64,000 bases of DNA. Source: Cocos nucifera (lineage: Eukaryota > Streptophyta > Magnoliopsida > Arecales > Arecaceae). The notes below the pieces were generated by a model, which saw nothing but the letters and a program-made list of their open reading frames with translations, made no database searches and was not told where the DNA came from. Below, in pieces: positions 1 through 11,601 of this stretch. Position numbers and translations under genes: made by a program. Location: the NCBI GenBank assembly GCA_006176705.1, contig QRFJ01000477.1, positions 782,214 through 846,213 on the forward strand, written 5' to 3'. How positions within the stretch are numbered: position 1 is the first letter of the stretch; each line of letters begins with the position of its first letter.

Positions 1-27
1 GCACATATATCTAACAATCTCCCACTT
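1..27 (-). repeat. Start of the 3' LTR (1-16) and polypurine tract (17-27)
   Basis: The 16 bases at 1-16 are identical to 7899-7914, the outer end of the complete LTR. On the minus strand they are directly preceded by a purine-rich run, AAGTGGGAGAT, that fits the copia polypurine tract which primes plus-strand synthesis. The rest of this LTR lies before the window. Confidence 0.9.
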
Positions 28-44
28 GTCCTAAAGCCAATTGG

Positions 45-1614
45 CTACAAGTCTAAGTCCCATCTTCTCAAGGTGGGCTTCGATCTTCTGCTGGCCCAAC
101 GGCTTTGTAAGTGGGTCTGCCACATTATCTGCGGAGTTGACTCTCTTGACCTCAACGTAACCTTTCTCAAGGTAATCGCGGATGAGATGGTATCACCGTT
201 TGCTTGGAACTCTTCCAGCACAAACAGTCTGCCAGATGTCGACTTTCGATCATCTATATCGGACATGAAGTCCGAGTCTGTGTATCCCTGGACCTTGGAG
301 TTCTCCGTTACCAAAGACCAACATCATATCCTTAGTTCTTCTCAAGTACTTAAGGATACATTTCACAGAAGTCCAGTGTTCTTCACCTGGATTTGACTGA
401 TATCTGCTTGTGACACTCACAGCATGGGCTATATCAGGTCGTGTACATAGCATGGCATACATGAGGCTCCCTATTGCAGAAGCATAAGGGATCTTGCTCA
501 TGCGTTCTATTTCCTCAGGTGTGCTGGGGCACATCTTCTTGGAAAGATGAATACCATGTCTGAAGGGTATTAATCCCCTCTTAGAGTTTTCCATACTAAA
601 CCTCTTTAGTACTTCCTCTATGTACATCTTCTGTGAAAGTCCTAGCATCCTATTCGGTCTATCCCTATAGACCTTAATTCCTAGAATAAAGGATGCTTCA
701 CCTAGGTCTTTCATGGAGAATTCCTTGGACAACCACATCTTGACTGATGTCAACATGGGAATATCATTCCCAATAAGGAGGATGTCATCCACGTACAATA
801 CGAGGAAGACAACAGCGCTCCCACTGACCCTTTTGAAAACACATGGTTCCTCTTCATTTTTGATGAAACCAAACTTTTTGATCACATCATTGAAACGAGT
901 GTTCCAGCTCCGAGATGCTTGCTTAAGTCCATATATGGACCTTTGCAGCTTGCAAACCTTGTGATCAGTATCACTGGATGTGAAACCTAGCGGCTGTTCC
1001 ATATAGATATCTTCCTCAAGATATCCATTTAGGAATGCCGTTTTCACGTCCATTTGCCATATTTCATAATCGAAATAGGCTGCAACAGCAAGCAATGTGC
1101 GGATGGATTTTAGCATAGCTACCGGGGAAAAGGTATCCTGATAGTCAATGCCTTCACGTTGACTATAACCTTTTGCCACCAGTCTAGCCTTGAATGTCTC
1201 CACATTCCCATCTGCACCAATCTTTCTCTTGAAGATCCATTTACACCCAATAGGTACTATACCTTCTGGTGGATCTACCAAGGTCCAGACTTGGTTTGAG
1301 TGCATCGAGTCAATTTCTGACTTCATTGCCTCAAGCCATTTCTCGGAGTCGATATCTGATATCGCCTCGTTGTAGGTTTTGGGATCATCACCATGAGCAC
1401 CATTACCTATGAGGAACATTTCCTCTACGTCCTCTGAAATAATACCTAAGTATCTTTCAGGGGGACGGGAAACTCTTTCCGATCTACGAGGTGGAGGAGG
1501 TAGTGTTCTTATTGGCTCAACCTGATTTGGTTCCACTTGGTCCTTAGCTCGTTCTGCTTGTGAGACTTTCTCATCAAGCTTAATCTGCTTTCCAATGCCA
1601 CTATCTTGAATAAA
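45..1614 (-). pseudogene. Copia pol, reverse transcriptase and remnant RNase H (copy 1)
   Basis: The RT frame is open from 1614 to about 250 on the minus strand. It carries the N-terminal KARLVAKGYSQ block, the KTAFLNGYLEEDIYMEQP block, IYGLKQASRSW, and the catalytic YVDD at 784-795. It continues through CTRPDIAHAVS into the start of RNase H (SDIDDRKSTSG). By comparison with copy 2 at 49375-49830, about 200 bp of RNase H is missing near base 200 and a further 20 bp near 225. The frame therefore jumps and the catalytic core of RNase H is lost. A TAG at about 1614-1616 separates this frame from the integrase frame upstream, and copy 2 has the same TAG. In the family this protein copies the element RNA into DNA; here it cannot be complete. 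Confidence 0.92.
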
Positions 1615-2160
1615 CTATTTTTCAAGAAATATGGCATGTCGACTCACAATCACATTGTGGTCTTCTGGAATGTAGAAATAGTATCCTAATGACTCTTTAG
1701 GATATCCTATGAATCGAGCTCTAAAGGACCTAAACTCTAACTTGTCCGCTTGTTGTCTTTTGACATAAGCCGGACAACCCCAAATTCTGAGATGACTCAG
1801 ACTTGGTTTCTTACCGTGCCATATCTCATACGGTGTGGTAGGAACGGTTTTAGAGGGAACCCTATTCAGTAAATAGATTGAAGTTAATAATGAATGTCCC
1901 CAAAGAAAATCTGGGAGGTCTGTGAAGCTCATCATGGATCGAACCATATCCAATAGAGTCCGATTTCTCCGTTCTGAAACCCCGTTGAGTTGAGGTGTTC
2001 CTGGTGGAGTCCATTGAGAGACTATGCCATTTTCCTTAAGATAGTCTAGGAATTCCCGGCTAAGGTATTCACCTCCTCGATCTGATCGAAGAACCTTAAT
2101 GGGTTTTCCAGTTTGTTTTTCTACTTCATGTCTGAATTCTTTGAACTTTTCAAAAGGCTT
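1615..2160 (-). pseudogene. Copia integrase, C-terminal half (copy 1)
   Basis: The minus strand reads the integrase core end (NGVSERRNRTLLDMVRS) followed by the copia GKKP motif region (PYEIWHGKKPSLSHLRIWG) and an open stretch to a TAG at the left end. It is out of frame with the integrase N-terminal half at 2150-3202. Copy 2 shows why: copy 1 has an extra base in the run near 2152 (aaaaggcttc against aaaagcttc), a single-base insertion. The product would join cDNA to the genome. Confidence 0.9.
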
Positions 2161-3202
2161 CAGACTTATGTCTCATAAGATACACATACCCATACCTAGA
2201 CAGATCATCGGTAAAGGTAATGAAGTAGACAAAATTGCCTCTAGCCGGCACATCGAATGGGCCGCACACATCAGTATGTACTAGGGCAAGGAGATCTGTG
2301 GCCCTCTCCCCATGTCCAACAAAAGGGAGTTTAGTCATTTTGCCTTGAAGACAAGATTCACAAGTTGGATATGACTCAAAAGTCAATGGACTCAATAGCC
2401 CATTTTTCTCCAATTTGTTAATCCTATCTTCTGCTATATGACCTAATCTCAGGTGCCATAGATATCTGTCGTTTGGACTATCCCTAGGTCGTTTGGCATT
2501 CACGTTTTGCTCGATAGTTAAAACAGGTACATCAATATGCAACTGATAAAGACCATTAACAAGGAAACCATTTGCAATTTTATTTCTTTCATAAAGAATG
2601 TTACAATGGTCCTTAAAGAAGGTGATCACATAACCTTCTTGTGCTAAGCATGAAACAGAAATCAAATTCCTGCTAGCTGCAGGCACATAATAACAGTCTT
2701 TTAAAACTAAGTCTAAACCAGATGGTAATCGCAGAGGGTATGTTCCCACGGCTACTGCAGCAACTCTTGCTCCATTACCGATGCGTAGGATCATGTCTCC
2801 ATCCCTCAGCCTCCTGCTATCCTCAAGACCCTGCATAGAAGTGCACAGATGAGCACTAGAACCAGAGTCAAGCACCCAACTGGATGCAGAAGAAACCGTA
2901 AGGTTAGACTCAATAACGAGCATACCTCCAGAAGGACCTTCCTTCTTGTTCTTCAGGGTGGCCAGGTAAGTAGGGCAGTTCCGCTTCCAATGGCCGTCGC
3001 TGTTGCAATGGAAACACTTTCCTTTGCCATCGACCTTCTTCTTCGGTTCTGCCTTCTTCTTCTTTGATCCTTCTACCTTTTGCTTTTTCACAGACTTCTT
3101 TTTCTTTCCATAAGACTTTCTTTTGGAAGAAGTCCGTTCCATAGCAAGAACTGAGCCTTTAGAACCTTTCATAGAAAGCTCAGCGGTAACCAGCATATTC
3201 AT
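2150..3202 (-). pseudogene. Copia nucleocapsid, protease and integrase N-terminal half (copy 1)
   Basis: This open frame of about 350 codons on the minus strand reads, in order, a lysine-rich stretch, a CCHC zinc knuckle (CFHCNSDGHWKRNC, about residues 62-75), the aspartic protease motif WVLDSGSSAHLC, the GAG-pre-integrase block (YLWHLRLGHIAEDRI) and the integrase core start (HTDVCGPF with FTDDLSRYGYVYL). It ends at the one-base insertion near 2152. It is also out of frame with gag: copy 1 has one base more than copy 2 near 3205. The first Met is therefore internal to a gag-pol polyprotein, not a true start. Confidence 0.9.
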
Positions 3203-3762
3203 TCAACTCGGCCAAGGAATTTTGAAGTTTATGCATGTGGTAATTCATGATGAATTGCCCATATGCATCAGTCAAGGATTGCAGAATAATATCGTTCTGC
3301 AAGATCCAAGTCCAACTTCACACCGAGCTTCTCAAGCTCTTCCATGTCCTTGATCATTGTCAGACAGTGATCTTGGACTGACTGCCCATCACGCATCTTA
3401 GCCTTAAAAAGTCATTTCGTGACTTGATATTTGGCTGCGCGACTCTGTTCACCAAACATCTCCTGCAGGTGAGCCAACATTTGGCGAGCAGTCCCGATAT
3501 CTTCATGTTGGCGCTGGAGCTCATCAGACATCGAGCCCAACATGTAGTATCTGGCCTTATTGTCTTCGTCAATCCATTTTTCCAGAGACGCTCTCTGTTC
3601 AGTGGATGGACGAGCTGGTAAGGTGGGAGGGTCCTGGTCCAAAACATGTGTTAACTTCTCTGAACCCAAAACAATTTTGTAGTTCCTGAGCCAATCTTTA
3701 TAATTGGGTCCAGTCAGTCTATGTGTGTCTAGGATACGTGCCAGTGGGTTGGACGCAGACAT
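3203..3762 (-). pseudogene. Copia gag (copy 1)
   Basis: Gag starts at an ATG on the minus strand (3762-3760). The N-terminus MSASNPLARILDTHRL is followed by YKDWLRNYKIVL and the capsid-like DELQRQHEDI region, typical of the UBN2-type gag of plant copia elements. A TGA at about 3414-3412 interrupts the frame after some 117 codons; the reading then continues (LFKAKMRDGQSVQDHCL) toward the zinc knuckle frame. Copy 2 has the same TGA, while the related element at 24263-31983 has an Arg codon there. Gag would form the virus-like particle around the element RNA. Confidence 0.88.
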
Positions 3763-5622
3763 TTTCCTGTAGAGAGTCAAAGATTCTAGTTAGATACTGT
3801 AATTTTGACTTGACCAATTTGTTTAGGGATTTTATTTTTAAACAAATTAGCTCCCACTATTTTCTCGGATCCCTACACTCCCTCTGTAGAGATGCGAAAA
3901 TCTCCACGATTGATGATTTCTAGTGGGTGGTGCGGTCTCACCAACTGACTCATCACCTCACCTAACAGTTATTGGTGATGGGTTAGCCAATGAGTGAACA
4001 ACTCTTGTTCAATGATTCTCTAATCATGGTGCACCCAAACTTGGTCTCTAATTCATGAATCTCACCGTATCCGGAATATTGATCCACTCCTTAGTTAAGT
4101 CAGACCCACCATTTGCATAGACTGGGTTCCTAATTGGGTCTCTCACCGTATCCGGAATATTGAGCCCAACTCATCCTCCAGCCCATAGCATCCAATGCCT
4201 AATAGACATGGTTGCGTCTTCCCGGTGCAACTGAGCCACTGTATCCAGCCGAGAACAATCAACCCCGGGAAGGGCCCGCACGTCTACAATGGTGGAAGAC
4301 CTCAGACTTAATCTTTTCTTAGGGAGAATTGATTCAGGTCTCATTAAACTAGACTTGGCTTAGTCATAACAATTATGACTAACCTAGTGGCATGGGTTCA
4401 GCTCGGATTATTGACCACCTCAGATCAGAACTGTGTCAACAGATATGGCCAGGTAAGTGAGACCGGTGGAAGGAATATGCCGTTAACTCGCACAAGAACG
4501 CATTCAGGTCGAGTAGCTTCCAATTAAAAACCAGTCGGTCGTCTGTGCCAAACTTACCTTAGACACCAAATTGTTGAGTCAGAACCAATTGGGTTAGCCT
4601 ACAATCCAGACTCTAACCTCTGAGCCTAATTAGGTCTTGCTTGATCGTGACTCGATCTTGACCCAGACTTAATCCTATTAGGCTGGTCAATTTAAGCATT
4701 GTTGATCCCATCTAACCAACTCTTGATTCGGTTTGATCAACCGCTTAGACCTAATTGAGCTACCCAAGCCCGAACCCAGTATTATGAATATGTCTTAGAT
4801 CTGAAATTCTCAATTTTAGACCTAATTAATATTCCATAAACTTAATTCTTAATTAAGTTGGGTTCATAAACAAAATATGCACAATAAATCCTAGGGTTTC
4901 AGGATCTAGGGTTTTGCAGAAAGTAAGTTTTGGGTTTCTGATTAAGGACGAACACGCAGCACCCCTACACGTCATAAGAACACCCCATCGAATGGGAAGA
5001 GAGGGCCTTTAAACCCTTCTTCGTTCTTATGACCGGACGGCCAAGAGGAACGCCTTAATCAGGAACATGTCAATACTACAAAACAGTTATCAGATCTATA
5101 TCATATATCTCATATACAAATTTAGATCTAATCATGGCATATTTTGCATACATCTCATGTATCAAATCATGCATGTTTTCAGATCTAAATTATCACATAA
5201 TAATCTAAAAAATTAGATTTAAATTGATCTAATCAAAATAAATTCTAATCTAGACAATTATGTAGAACTATTCTACAACTAGTCTAGTCATGCATCTATC
5301 ATATCTCATATGATATTTAAAATTAAATAATTTTTATTTGCTGTTTATCAGATGTTATTATAACACTTATAATATCAGAAAATAGTAAATAAGAAGATCT
5401 AAAATATGATTTAATCAGATTAAATCAAAGACATGCAAAACTATTCTATAGAACTATTCTATTCTAGAACTAGTCATGCATATCTTCATGTTCTTAGATC
5501 CAAATCATTTAATTTTAATTTTTTCTGATTTCAGATCTGATCACATCTCATGTGACATCTGAAATCACTTTATTTTCTAATTAAAATAAAATTAAAATCA
5601 GATCTAAACAATTTAGAACCAT
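3763..5622 (-). other. Long untranslated leader of copia copy 1
   Basis: About 1.86 kb lie between the primer site and the gag ATG. No coding frame is seen. The part next to the LTR (5060-5620) is AT-rich with many repeats of agatcta and agatctga. The same leader is found in copy 2 (53300-55150) and, diverged, in the plus-strand relative (26558-28250), so it is a conserved part of the family and not a later insertion. Confidence 0.8.
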
Positions 5623-5635
5623 GGCTCTGATACCA
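5623..5635 (-). promoter_or_regulatory. Primer binding site, initiator tRNA-Met
   Basis: The minus strand reads TGGTATCAGAGCC, an exact complement of the 3' end of plant initiator tRNA-Met, two bases inside the LTR end at 5638. This is where reverse transcription is primed. Confidence 0.95.
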
Positions 5636-5637
5636 GT

Positions 5638-7914
5638 TGAAGGGAAATCCTGATTTCCCGGTCCAGGTTCGTCCAGATCTGATTAGATCAAGAGATATAT
5701 TTCAAAAATTTTCTCTTGATCTCAATCAGATCTTGATATGTTTCAGATCTGATTCTTATTATTTTAATAAATAAAATAAAATAAGATAAATTAAATCAAA
5801 TTTAATTTACCTGATTTGGGTAATCCTATTACCCTGTAGATGATCCTGATTGCAGCGGAAGGTTCTGGATCTTAGCCACGCAAGCGCCTGGCCTCTACCG
5901 GTATCCACTCGGGTTGGATCTGGAGATCCTCTTCTTCTCTATCACACCTCCAAAAATCAGATCTGGATCTGATCTGGAGGATCTTCAAAACTCTTTTGAA
6001 GATCTGCAGTCGTCCTTTTGCAGCAGCGCAGCCTTCTTGCTTTTGATCGCCTTTCCTTGATCTGAATCGCACCAAACTAAGTCCAAAACACCTTTTGGAC
6101 GTGGAGAGCAAGAGGAGAAGAGAGACTATGGCATGGAGAAGGAGGGGAGAGGCAGCCTTGGGGCGTGGGTATCTAATAGCATTGGAATTAGGGTTGGGCG
6201 CAGGGTCTTATTTATAGACCTCTTGTGATCCAACTCCTCTTCCTCTCAACCAATCACAACCCTTTGTGAAATCAGATCTAAATCTGATTGGTTGGAATAG
6301 AGACCCCTGGATTCCTCCTTAGAGGGCGCCTAAGACCAGTCAAACTGGATTCTTAGTAGAACTCTGATTGGAATCCAAAAGGGAGGTGGAGTCCTTGTCC
6401 AACAAGGACTCCTAGGCGCCTCCTACTTGGGCTCACGCCACCCTTGGCGTGCGCCCTTCTCCTTGCCAGGTTCTGGCAGGGGGACAGGCCCCCACCAGCT
6501 CTCCAATAGGTGCATGACATGTGGTCAAAAGTCAAAGGGTGAATGGTCAACGTTTGACCAGTCAAAGGTAGACTTTTGACCAAAGTCAAAGAACAAGAAA
6601 TGGCAGGTGACCAAAAATGGCAGGTAATGTCTTACAAATAAGACAACCTATTCTGACTTGGACAACCTCCAGTCAGACCATATGAAGGCCTCTGATTGAG
6701 CACAAACTCCTTTGGCTCAGTCAGGACAACTTATTTATGATAGTAAAAGAAGAACGTTAGGTTCAATCGAGTGCTAGCACGATTTCCTTGAACCTAATTG
6801 AATCTCATTCAGATCAATTGAACTAGATCAGTTCAATTGATGATCACCAGATTCAAACCCTTGTTTGTGTGACCCAGTTAGGTTCAGTTCTGTATGGTAA
6901 TGGGATATGTCATGATCTCTATCATAGACATCATCGAAACTCCTTTCGATGGATCAGAACTCTTCTGATTCGAACAGCTAGAATGATCGATCATCTAAAT
7001 CATTCTAATTGCTCCCAAAATCCACCAGTGACACCTAGCAGTATATGGTGGCAACCCATCAGAGCTGAATGCGAACCTCTTGGTGCAGCTACCTGTGTGA
7101 TTCAGTTCTTCTATCTTGAGCCCCGATCAGATTAGGGTTAAGGTGAACTCGTCAAACCCTAGTCTCTGTCATATGATGTAATCATTCGATTCGAGTCCAA
7201 TGTGAAAATCTAAATAGAAACTCTTTCTATTATTTCACTCTGCCATGGCCATGGGATTTCTGGACTTGATTCTCATGATCATCATAGGGCTACTCCTCTA
7301 CCACCGAGGTAGATAGATTCCCATCTTGATGCAATCCAGTTCCTACAATGAACATGCTATAGCCAACATACACCTCAGGGTTCCATATGGCTAGGAGACC
7401 GAGTAATGGTGTAGTCAAACTATAACACCCTCAAGGTGAACTGCCGATGCATCTCAGGTCAAAGAACCAGACACACTACTGCAGCATCGAGTCAGTCATT
7501 GACGAGAAGGTAGACTTCCTAATGACTACTCGAGGTGGTCACGCTCAGTGCCCTCATTCTCTAACGAGTACCTGTACTCTCACTCCGGTGTCTCCACACC
7601 GTAGACTCAAGACTCATCTACTAAAGAGAAGCGATCGTACACCAACCTTCCGGATCAATCACCATCCTCGTGATGATCCTATGGTCGGGAGCTGTTTATG
7701 AGTTAATAATGATTATTCATGTCTTAAATTTTCAACTCTTGAAAATATGAATTATCATTACCATTAACTCAAAGGATATATCACAGACACTAAATACACA
7801 GGTGTGATAGAAAATAATCCATTTTATAAATTATAGTCAAAATTACAATTTTACCCCTAGAAGTGTATTACAAGTGTCAGCCAATTCTGGCTTCTAGGGC
7901 ACATATATCTAACA
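5638..7914 (-). repeat. 5' LTR of copia copy 1 (2277 bp)
   Basis: Bounded by TG at 5638 and CA at 7914 on the plus strand, so the minus strand also starts TG and ends CA. It lies directly next to the primer site. The length matches the other complete family LTRs (2283 bp at 55166-57448; 2280 bp at 24263-26542). Reading frames inside it are short and not shared as proteins. Confidence 0.94.
6206..6216 (-). promoter_or_regulatory. TATA box of the copia LTR
   Basis: The minus strand reads TATAAATAAGA. The same box sits at the same place in copy 2 (48103-48113 and about 55739-55750) and on the plus strand in the relative (25972-25980; about 31427). Conservation supports its use as the element promoter; transcription would start roughly 30 bases further toward the primer site. 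Confidence 0.7.
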
Positions 7915-9603
7915 CCATCTACTTGCATAGATTTGAAAAGTGGCCAATGCACGATCTAACAGATAAGGTTCAAGTTGTATCTTTCACATGAAAGAACGGA
8001 TATTCTTCTTTTTACAATGGCAATCATTAGATTGTACCTTGCACAAATTTCAAAGTACTCCAATTTCTTTCTTCCTTCTACTTGCATAGATTTGAAAGTG
8101 GCTAATGCATGATCTAACAAAATTAATATCGTGAAAGAAAGGAAGTCATTCTTTTACACAAAAGATACAATCCGAACCCATAGAGACAACCTCAGGAGAA
8201 AAAAATGAATAGAATCCCAATCTTCACGTATCGAATCATCTTCAAAGATGACCAGTCAAATAAATTGTGAGTGAAACAACTATTTCTTTGGACCATATTG
8301 GAATCTTTGACATTCACAAAATGGGGCTCATTAGCTGCTTTACTTGGCTTTTGTGTTTGTAGTCATAATTTCTCCAAGATAATGGAAATGCTTTTCATGT
8401 TTTCTCATTTATTGGTTCCTTATACTCTTTCATGGTTATATTTAGATGGAGGAGCTTAAACTTCTTCGACAATTCTCTTTATCTAGCATTAGTACCACTC
8501 CATTCTATGGCTTAGGTAAATTCCAATGTCATAAAGTATTTTGATCAGCATTGTTAGTATAGGTCAATTGAAATTCCAATGTCAAAAAGCATTTTGATCA
8601 GCTTCATTATCATGTGTCAATGCATTTAGAAATTTTTCCGATGGGTTATGTTATGCACCTAGCTAGCCTTATTGTTGCTTGAATCTATTGGCTATGGAAG
8701 TGGAGCGCGTGATCTCGTACAAGGATGCTGGAGTGACCTGTAAAATAAAGTCTGAGCCAGAGGATTTGATTCCAGTAAGGATCCTTCGATGCTCAAGTTA
8801 GCAGAGAACGGAAGAGCAACAATGGATTCTCTAAGAAAATTTTTTTACTTACTTGGATCCTCGGAGCTTATCATATTTGTAGAAAAAATATTTTATGGAT
8901 GTTATGCAATTCTACTAATTTTTGGCTGCTAATTACATCATTCCGATATCAAGGCCGCTTTTCTACTCCCATGAGATTAGGCGGAGTGGGTAATAGCTTG
9001 ATTATGATTGGATTATGCCTGGGTCGTTGCTTATCCTCAAATAAAACTACTAAGTATGCTAAAGAGTTATTCGTTCAAGATAGTTCAAAAGGCTTGGATG
9101 CTAGATGAGCTATTATCGGAAGAAATAGCTTGAAAGTATACCTTGGATTGTCTTTCAGTTGGCAGGCATGGGAATAACCTCTTCTCCTTGATATGCTAGC
9201 TTTTCTATGCTGGTCTAAGGTGTTTTGATCATTAATTTGTCTGATCCAAGATATTTATATTATTACCATAATACTATCTCCTAATGCTGAGTTTGAGAAT
9301 CAGACAAAAGGACTATTCCTAAGTAATACCTCGAATCGACTGCCATACTCTTTTACTTTAGGTTGTGTTTTTGGCATTCAATGATTAATGATGTCAGCTT
9401 ACAGCGTAGGCTATCGAAAACAACCGTAGTTGCTGGGACCACTCAGTTGTTGGTTCTTTAGAGAGATTGATTCAAAAGATGCCTTTTTGTCTTCACCTTC
9501 CCTCTTTTAAATATGCTTGGAAGGTGAGCAAATGACACAACTAGGATAACAACAGTTATCATTTCCTTTACTTGGAGCTTTATGTGTGAACTTTGAAAGT
9601 GAT
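7915..9603. other. Non-coding stretch with short direct repeats, probably 3' part of the old Ty3 host
   Basis: No protein family is recognised. There are two sets of direct repeats. One begins ctacttgcatagatttg at 7919 and again at 8078, 159 bases apart. A second repeat (aaattccaatgtca followed by ttttgatcagc) is at about 8519 and 8573. Short plus-strand frames at 8271-8459 and 8899-9108 have no recognisable motif. If the host element runs this far, its 3' LTR should be in or beyond this stretch; I could not find its borders. Confidence 0.5.
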
Positions 9604-11117
9604 ATGGATCCTACATTAGCGAGGATGTTGCAGGTGTCTTCGGCCCAAAGAAGACATGCTAGGGCCTTGTCTGCTCATTCTTCAATTCCTGGAGGTCCTG
9701 CCACTAGGGCTTCGAATGTTGCTCCTCCGATCGTGTTTCTTCCTACTCCGATGAGTATGGAGGATGAGAATCCTCTATTGGCAAGTGAGCCAGTGAATTC
9801 GATAATGGAGGCCATGGTTGGACCAACAGATCTAGCAATAGAGATTGTAGTCTCACCAATGGATTCGATGGTGGAAGCCGCTGTGGGGGCAGTTTTATCG
9901 ATTTCTCCAGTGAAGGCTACCACAAAGAAGCATCCAGCAAGTGGGACTTCTATGAAGAATCTTCCTACGAGGGTGGCAAAGGTCATGGAGATGGCTAAGC
10001 TCTTGGTTCCGACTGAGATAATCAAAGTCAAGGATCTTTGGAATAGACGGCTCCTATCCTAAGTCTTCTTTTGGCCAGTGCTCCAGTCGGAACTTCACAA
10101 ACAACATCTCCTTCCTTGTCTACTGTAGAGACTCTTAGAACTATAGTGGAATATTTAGAGAGCCACTTCTTGTTTGAGGAAAGGTGAGCTTTGAAGGGAG
10201 AAGGTGCCCAGCATCAAATAGCGGGTGCTTTTAGGTCTTTAACTCTGATTGGGCATTACTTGGTTAGTTTTGCCAGGATCATTTTTGGGGCTTCAGCTTT
10301 GGAGCTGGCCAAAGCAAGGAAAAAGATCGATAGATTAAGGTACTATCTAGAGCAAGAAAAGACTGCTAATACTAAGCTGACTAAAGAGATTGACTACTCT
10401 GATAAAATGCTTTTTGAAGCTCGAGAGTTGATCGATCGTCAAGATGACGAGTTAAGGAGAGCTCGTAGAAGGATTGAGGACCTCAAGAGATGGAGGTTTG
10501 AAGCTGAATGAGATTGTTGTCGAGCCCATGATGACATCAATCATTTGAGAAGGACACTTGAAGGGAGGAGAAACTAATCATCTAAAATTCACTCCTCAAG
10601 GGATTTTGGTAGGGGCCTAGCTAAAAGGCCTAGGGCCTCTAAGAGGGAGCAACATGAGGAGAGGATGCCCTAGAGGGCTGAGGGTTCCTCGACAAGAGCA
10701 TTACTGACAATCCAAGAACCATCAGAGTCTCAAATTGAGCTTCGAAGGGTGAGTGAAATGCTCGATCGATTGTATAAGAATGGGACCGACATCGTGGTCC
10801 GAACCTACAAGTTGAGATTTTCTATAGGCTTTGAGAGATGCAAAGAAATGGCTCAGACTTACCTTCTAACAAATGATACTGAGTTTCTATGAATAGATTC
10901 ATCAGATAAGAACTTGAGGACCATGATAAATCATTATCTTGGAAGATTCATGAGCATGTCTGATAGCCTTATGGAGACAAACAAAGTTGACTTCACTGCA
11001 CGGACAGAAGAGGCCGATGTTGAAGAAGGCCATTCTGGAGCCAATCATTCAAAGATTTCAAATTATATTTTCTCTCTTCTTTTTTGTAAGCTAGATATAG
11101 TGTTAAGACATGAATAA
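9604..11117 (+). pseudogene. Decayed additional ORF A, coiled-coil protein, antisense to the Ty3 host
   Basis: Two frames make up this region. The first (9604-10062) starts MDPTLARMLQVSSAQRRH and is rich in Ala, Pro and Ser. The second frame, from about 10191 to 11117, has four in-frame stops but otherwise reads as one protein. It includes a strongly charged, probably coiled-coil segment (LAKARKKIDRLRYYLEQE, then further heptad-like Arg/Glu/Leu residues) and later the block SQIELRRVSEMLDRL. An AATAAA follows at 11113-11118. I do not recognise a catalytic domain. Position and style resemble the extra ORFs of Tat-lineage Ty3 elements, and it sits just before ORF B on the same strand. The upstream start is uncertain, since a start by splicing is possible. 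Confidence 0.6.
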
Positions 11118-11118
11118 A
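11113..11118 (+). terminator. Polyadenylation signal candidate after ORF A
   Basis: AATAAA at the end of the ORF A frame, followed by a T-rich stretch. A similar AATAAAATTTT arrangement follows ORF B. Confidence 0.4.
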
Positions 11119-11489
11119 ATTTTGTTTTTGCTGAAGTTGTTTATTCCTTCTTTTCTTTCCTTTTTCATGTCATGCTTCGAGCTTGTAATTCGAACTCCGA
11201 TCCAAACTGTATTTTATTGTTCTTGAGGTATTTGCCATAGGATTTGAAGGGATCAAAAGGAGATGAAATTGAAACCGCTTTTCACATGGTAAGTATACCG
11301 CACATCCCTATACATTCCTTCAAAGGTAGCACAAAACATGATTCCTACCGTCTGTATAGTTATCATATCAACGACGGAGGCTACATCCAATTAATGATTG
11401 CCATGCATCTGGGACACATTGATTTGTGTTTTCTGTATTTAATATTTTGAGAAGATGAATCATTAGAAAATTTCATCGATCTAGGTTTG

Positions 11490-11497
11490 TATATAAA
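11490..11497 (+). promoter_or_regulatory. TATA box in front of ORF B
   Basis: TATATAAA lies about 105 bases before the ATG of ORF B. The bases between are a pyrimidine-rich leader (repeated cttctt) with no ATG, as expected for a plant 5' UTR. The stretch 11119-11489 before it has no coding signal. Confidence 0.55.
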
Positions 11498-11601
11498 CCC
11501 TAGATGAGATAAGGTAAAACTTCATCATCTTCTTTCATCATAGGTCTTTTAACTATAGGTCTTCTTCTTCCAATCTTCTTTTGTCTTTTCCTTTCAAAGA
11601 A

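Larger units (their letters stand above)
1..7914 (-). mobile_element. Ty1/copia element, family A copy 1 (left end cut by window)
   Basis: Minus-strand LTR retrotransposon. Reading right to left it has a 2277-bp 5' LTR (7914-5638), a primer site, a long leader, gag, zinc knuckle, protease, integrase, RT, a damaged RNase H, a polypurine tract and the first 16 bp of the 3' LTR at the window edge. The order protease-integrase-RT-RNase H is that of copia. The LTR is bounded by TG and CA. The base run after 7914 begins CCATC, which should be the target duplication, but its partner lies outside the window. A second copy of the family is at 47536-57448 and a diverged relative at 24263-31983. Stops, a one-base frameshift and a deletion in RNase H make this copy non-autonomous. 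Confidence 0.95.

Noticed and set aside
3360..3647. Minus-strand open frame overlapping gag
   Set aside because: It is gag sequence read in another frame; the motifs lie in the neighbouring frame that begins at 3762.
5623..5635. tRNA gene remnant
   Set aside because: Only the 13 bases complementary to the tRNA 3' end are present; it is a primer binding site.
6869..7701. Plus-strand frames at 6869-7135 and 7447-7701, with near copies at 49302 and 56981
   Set aside because: They occur in every family A LTR but are antisense, short and not kept open in all copies. Their similarity comes from the LTR, not from protein selection.
8271..8459. Possible membrane protein of 62 residues
   Set aside because: Hydrophobic but without family, start context or conserved neighbours; chance is more likely.
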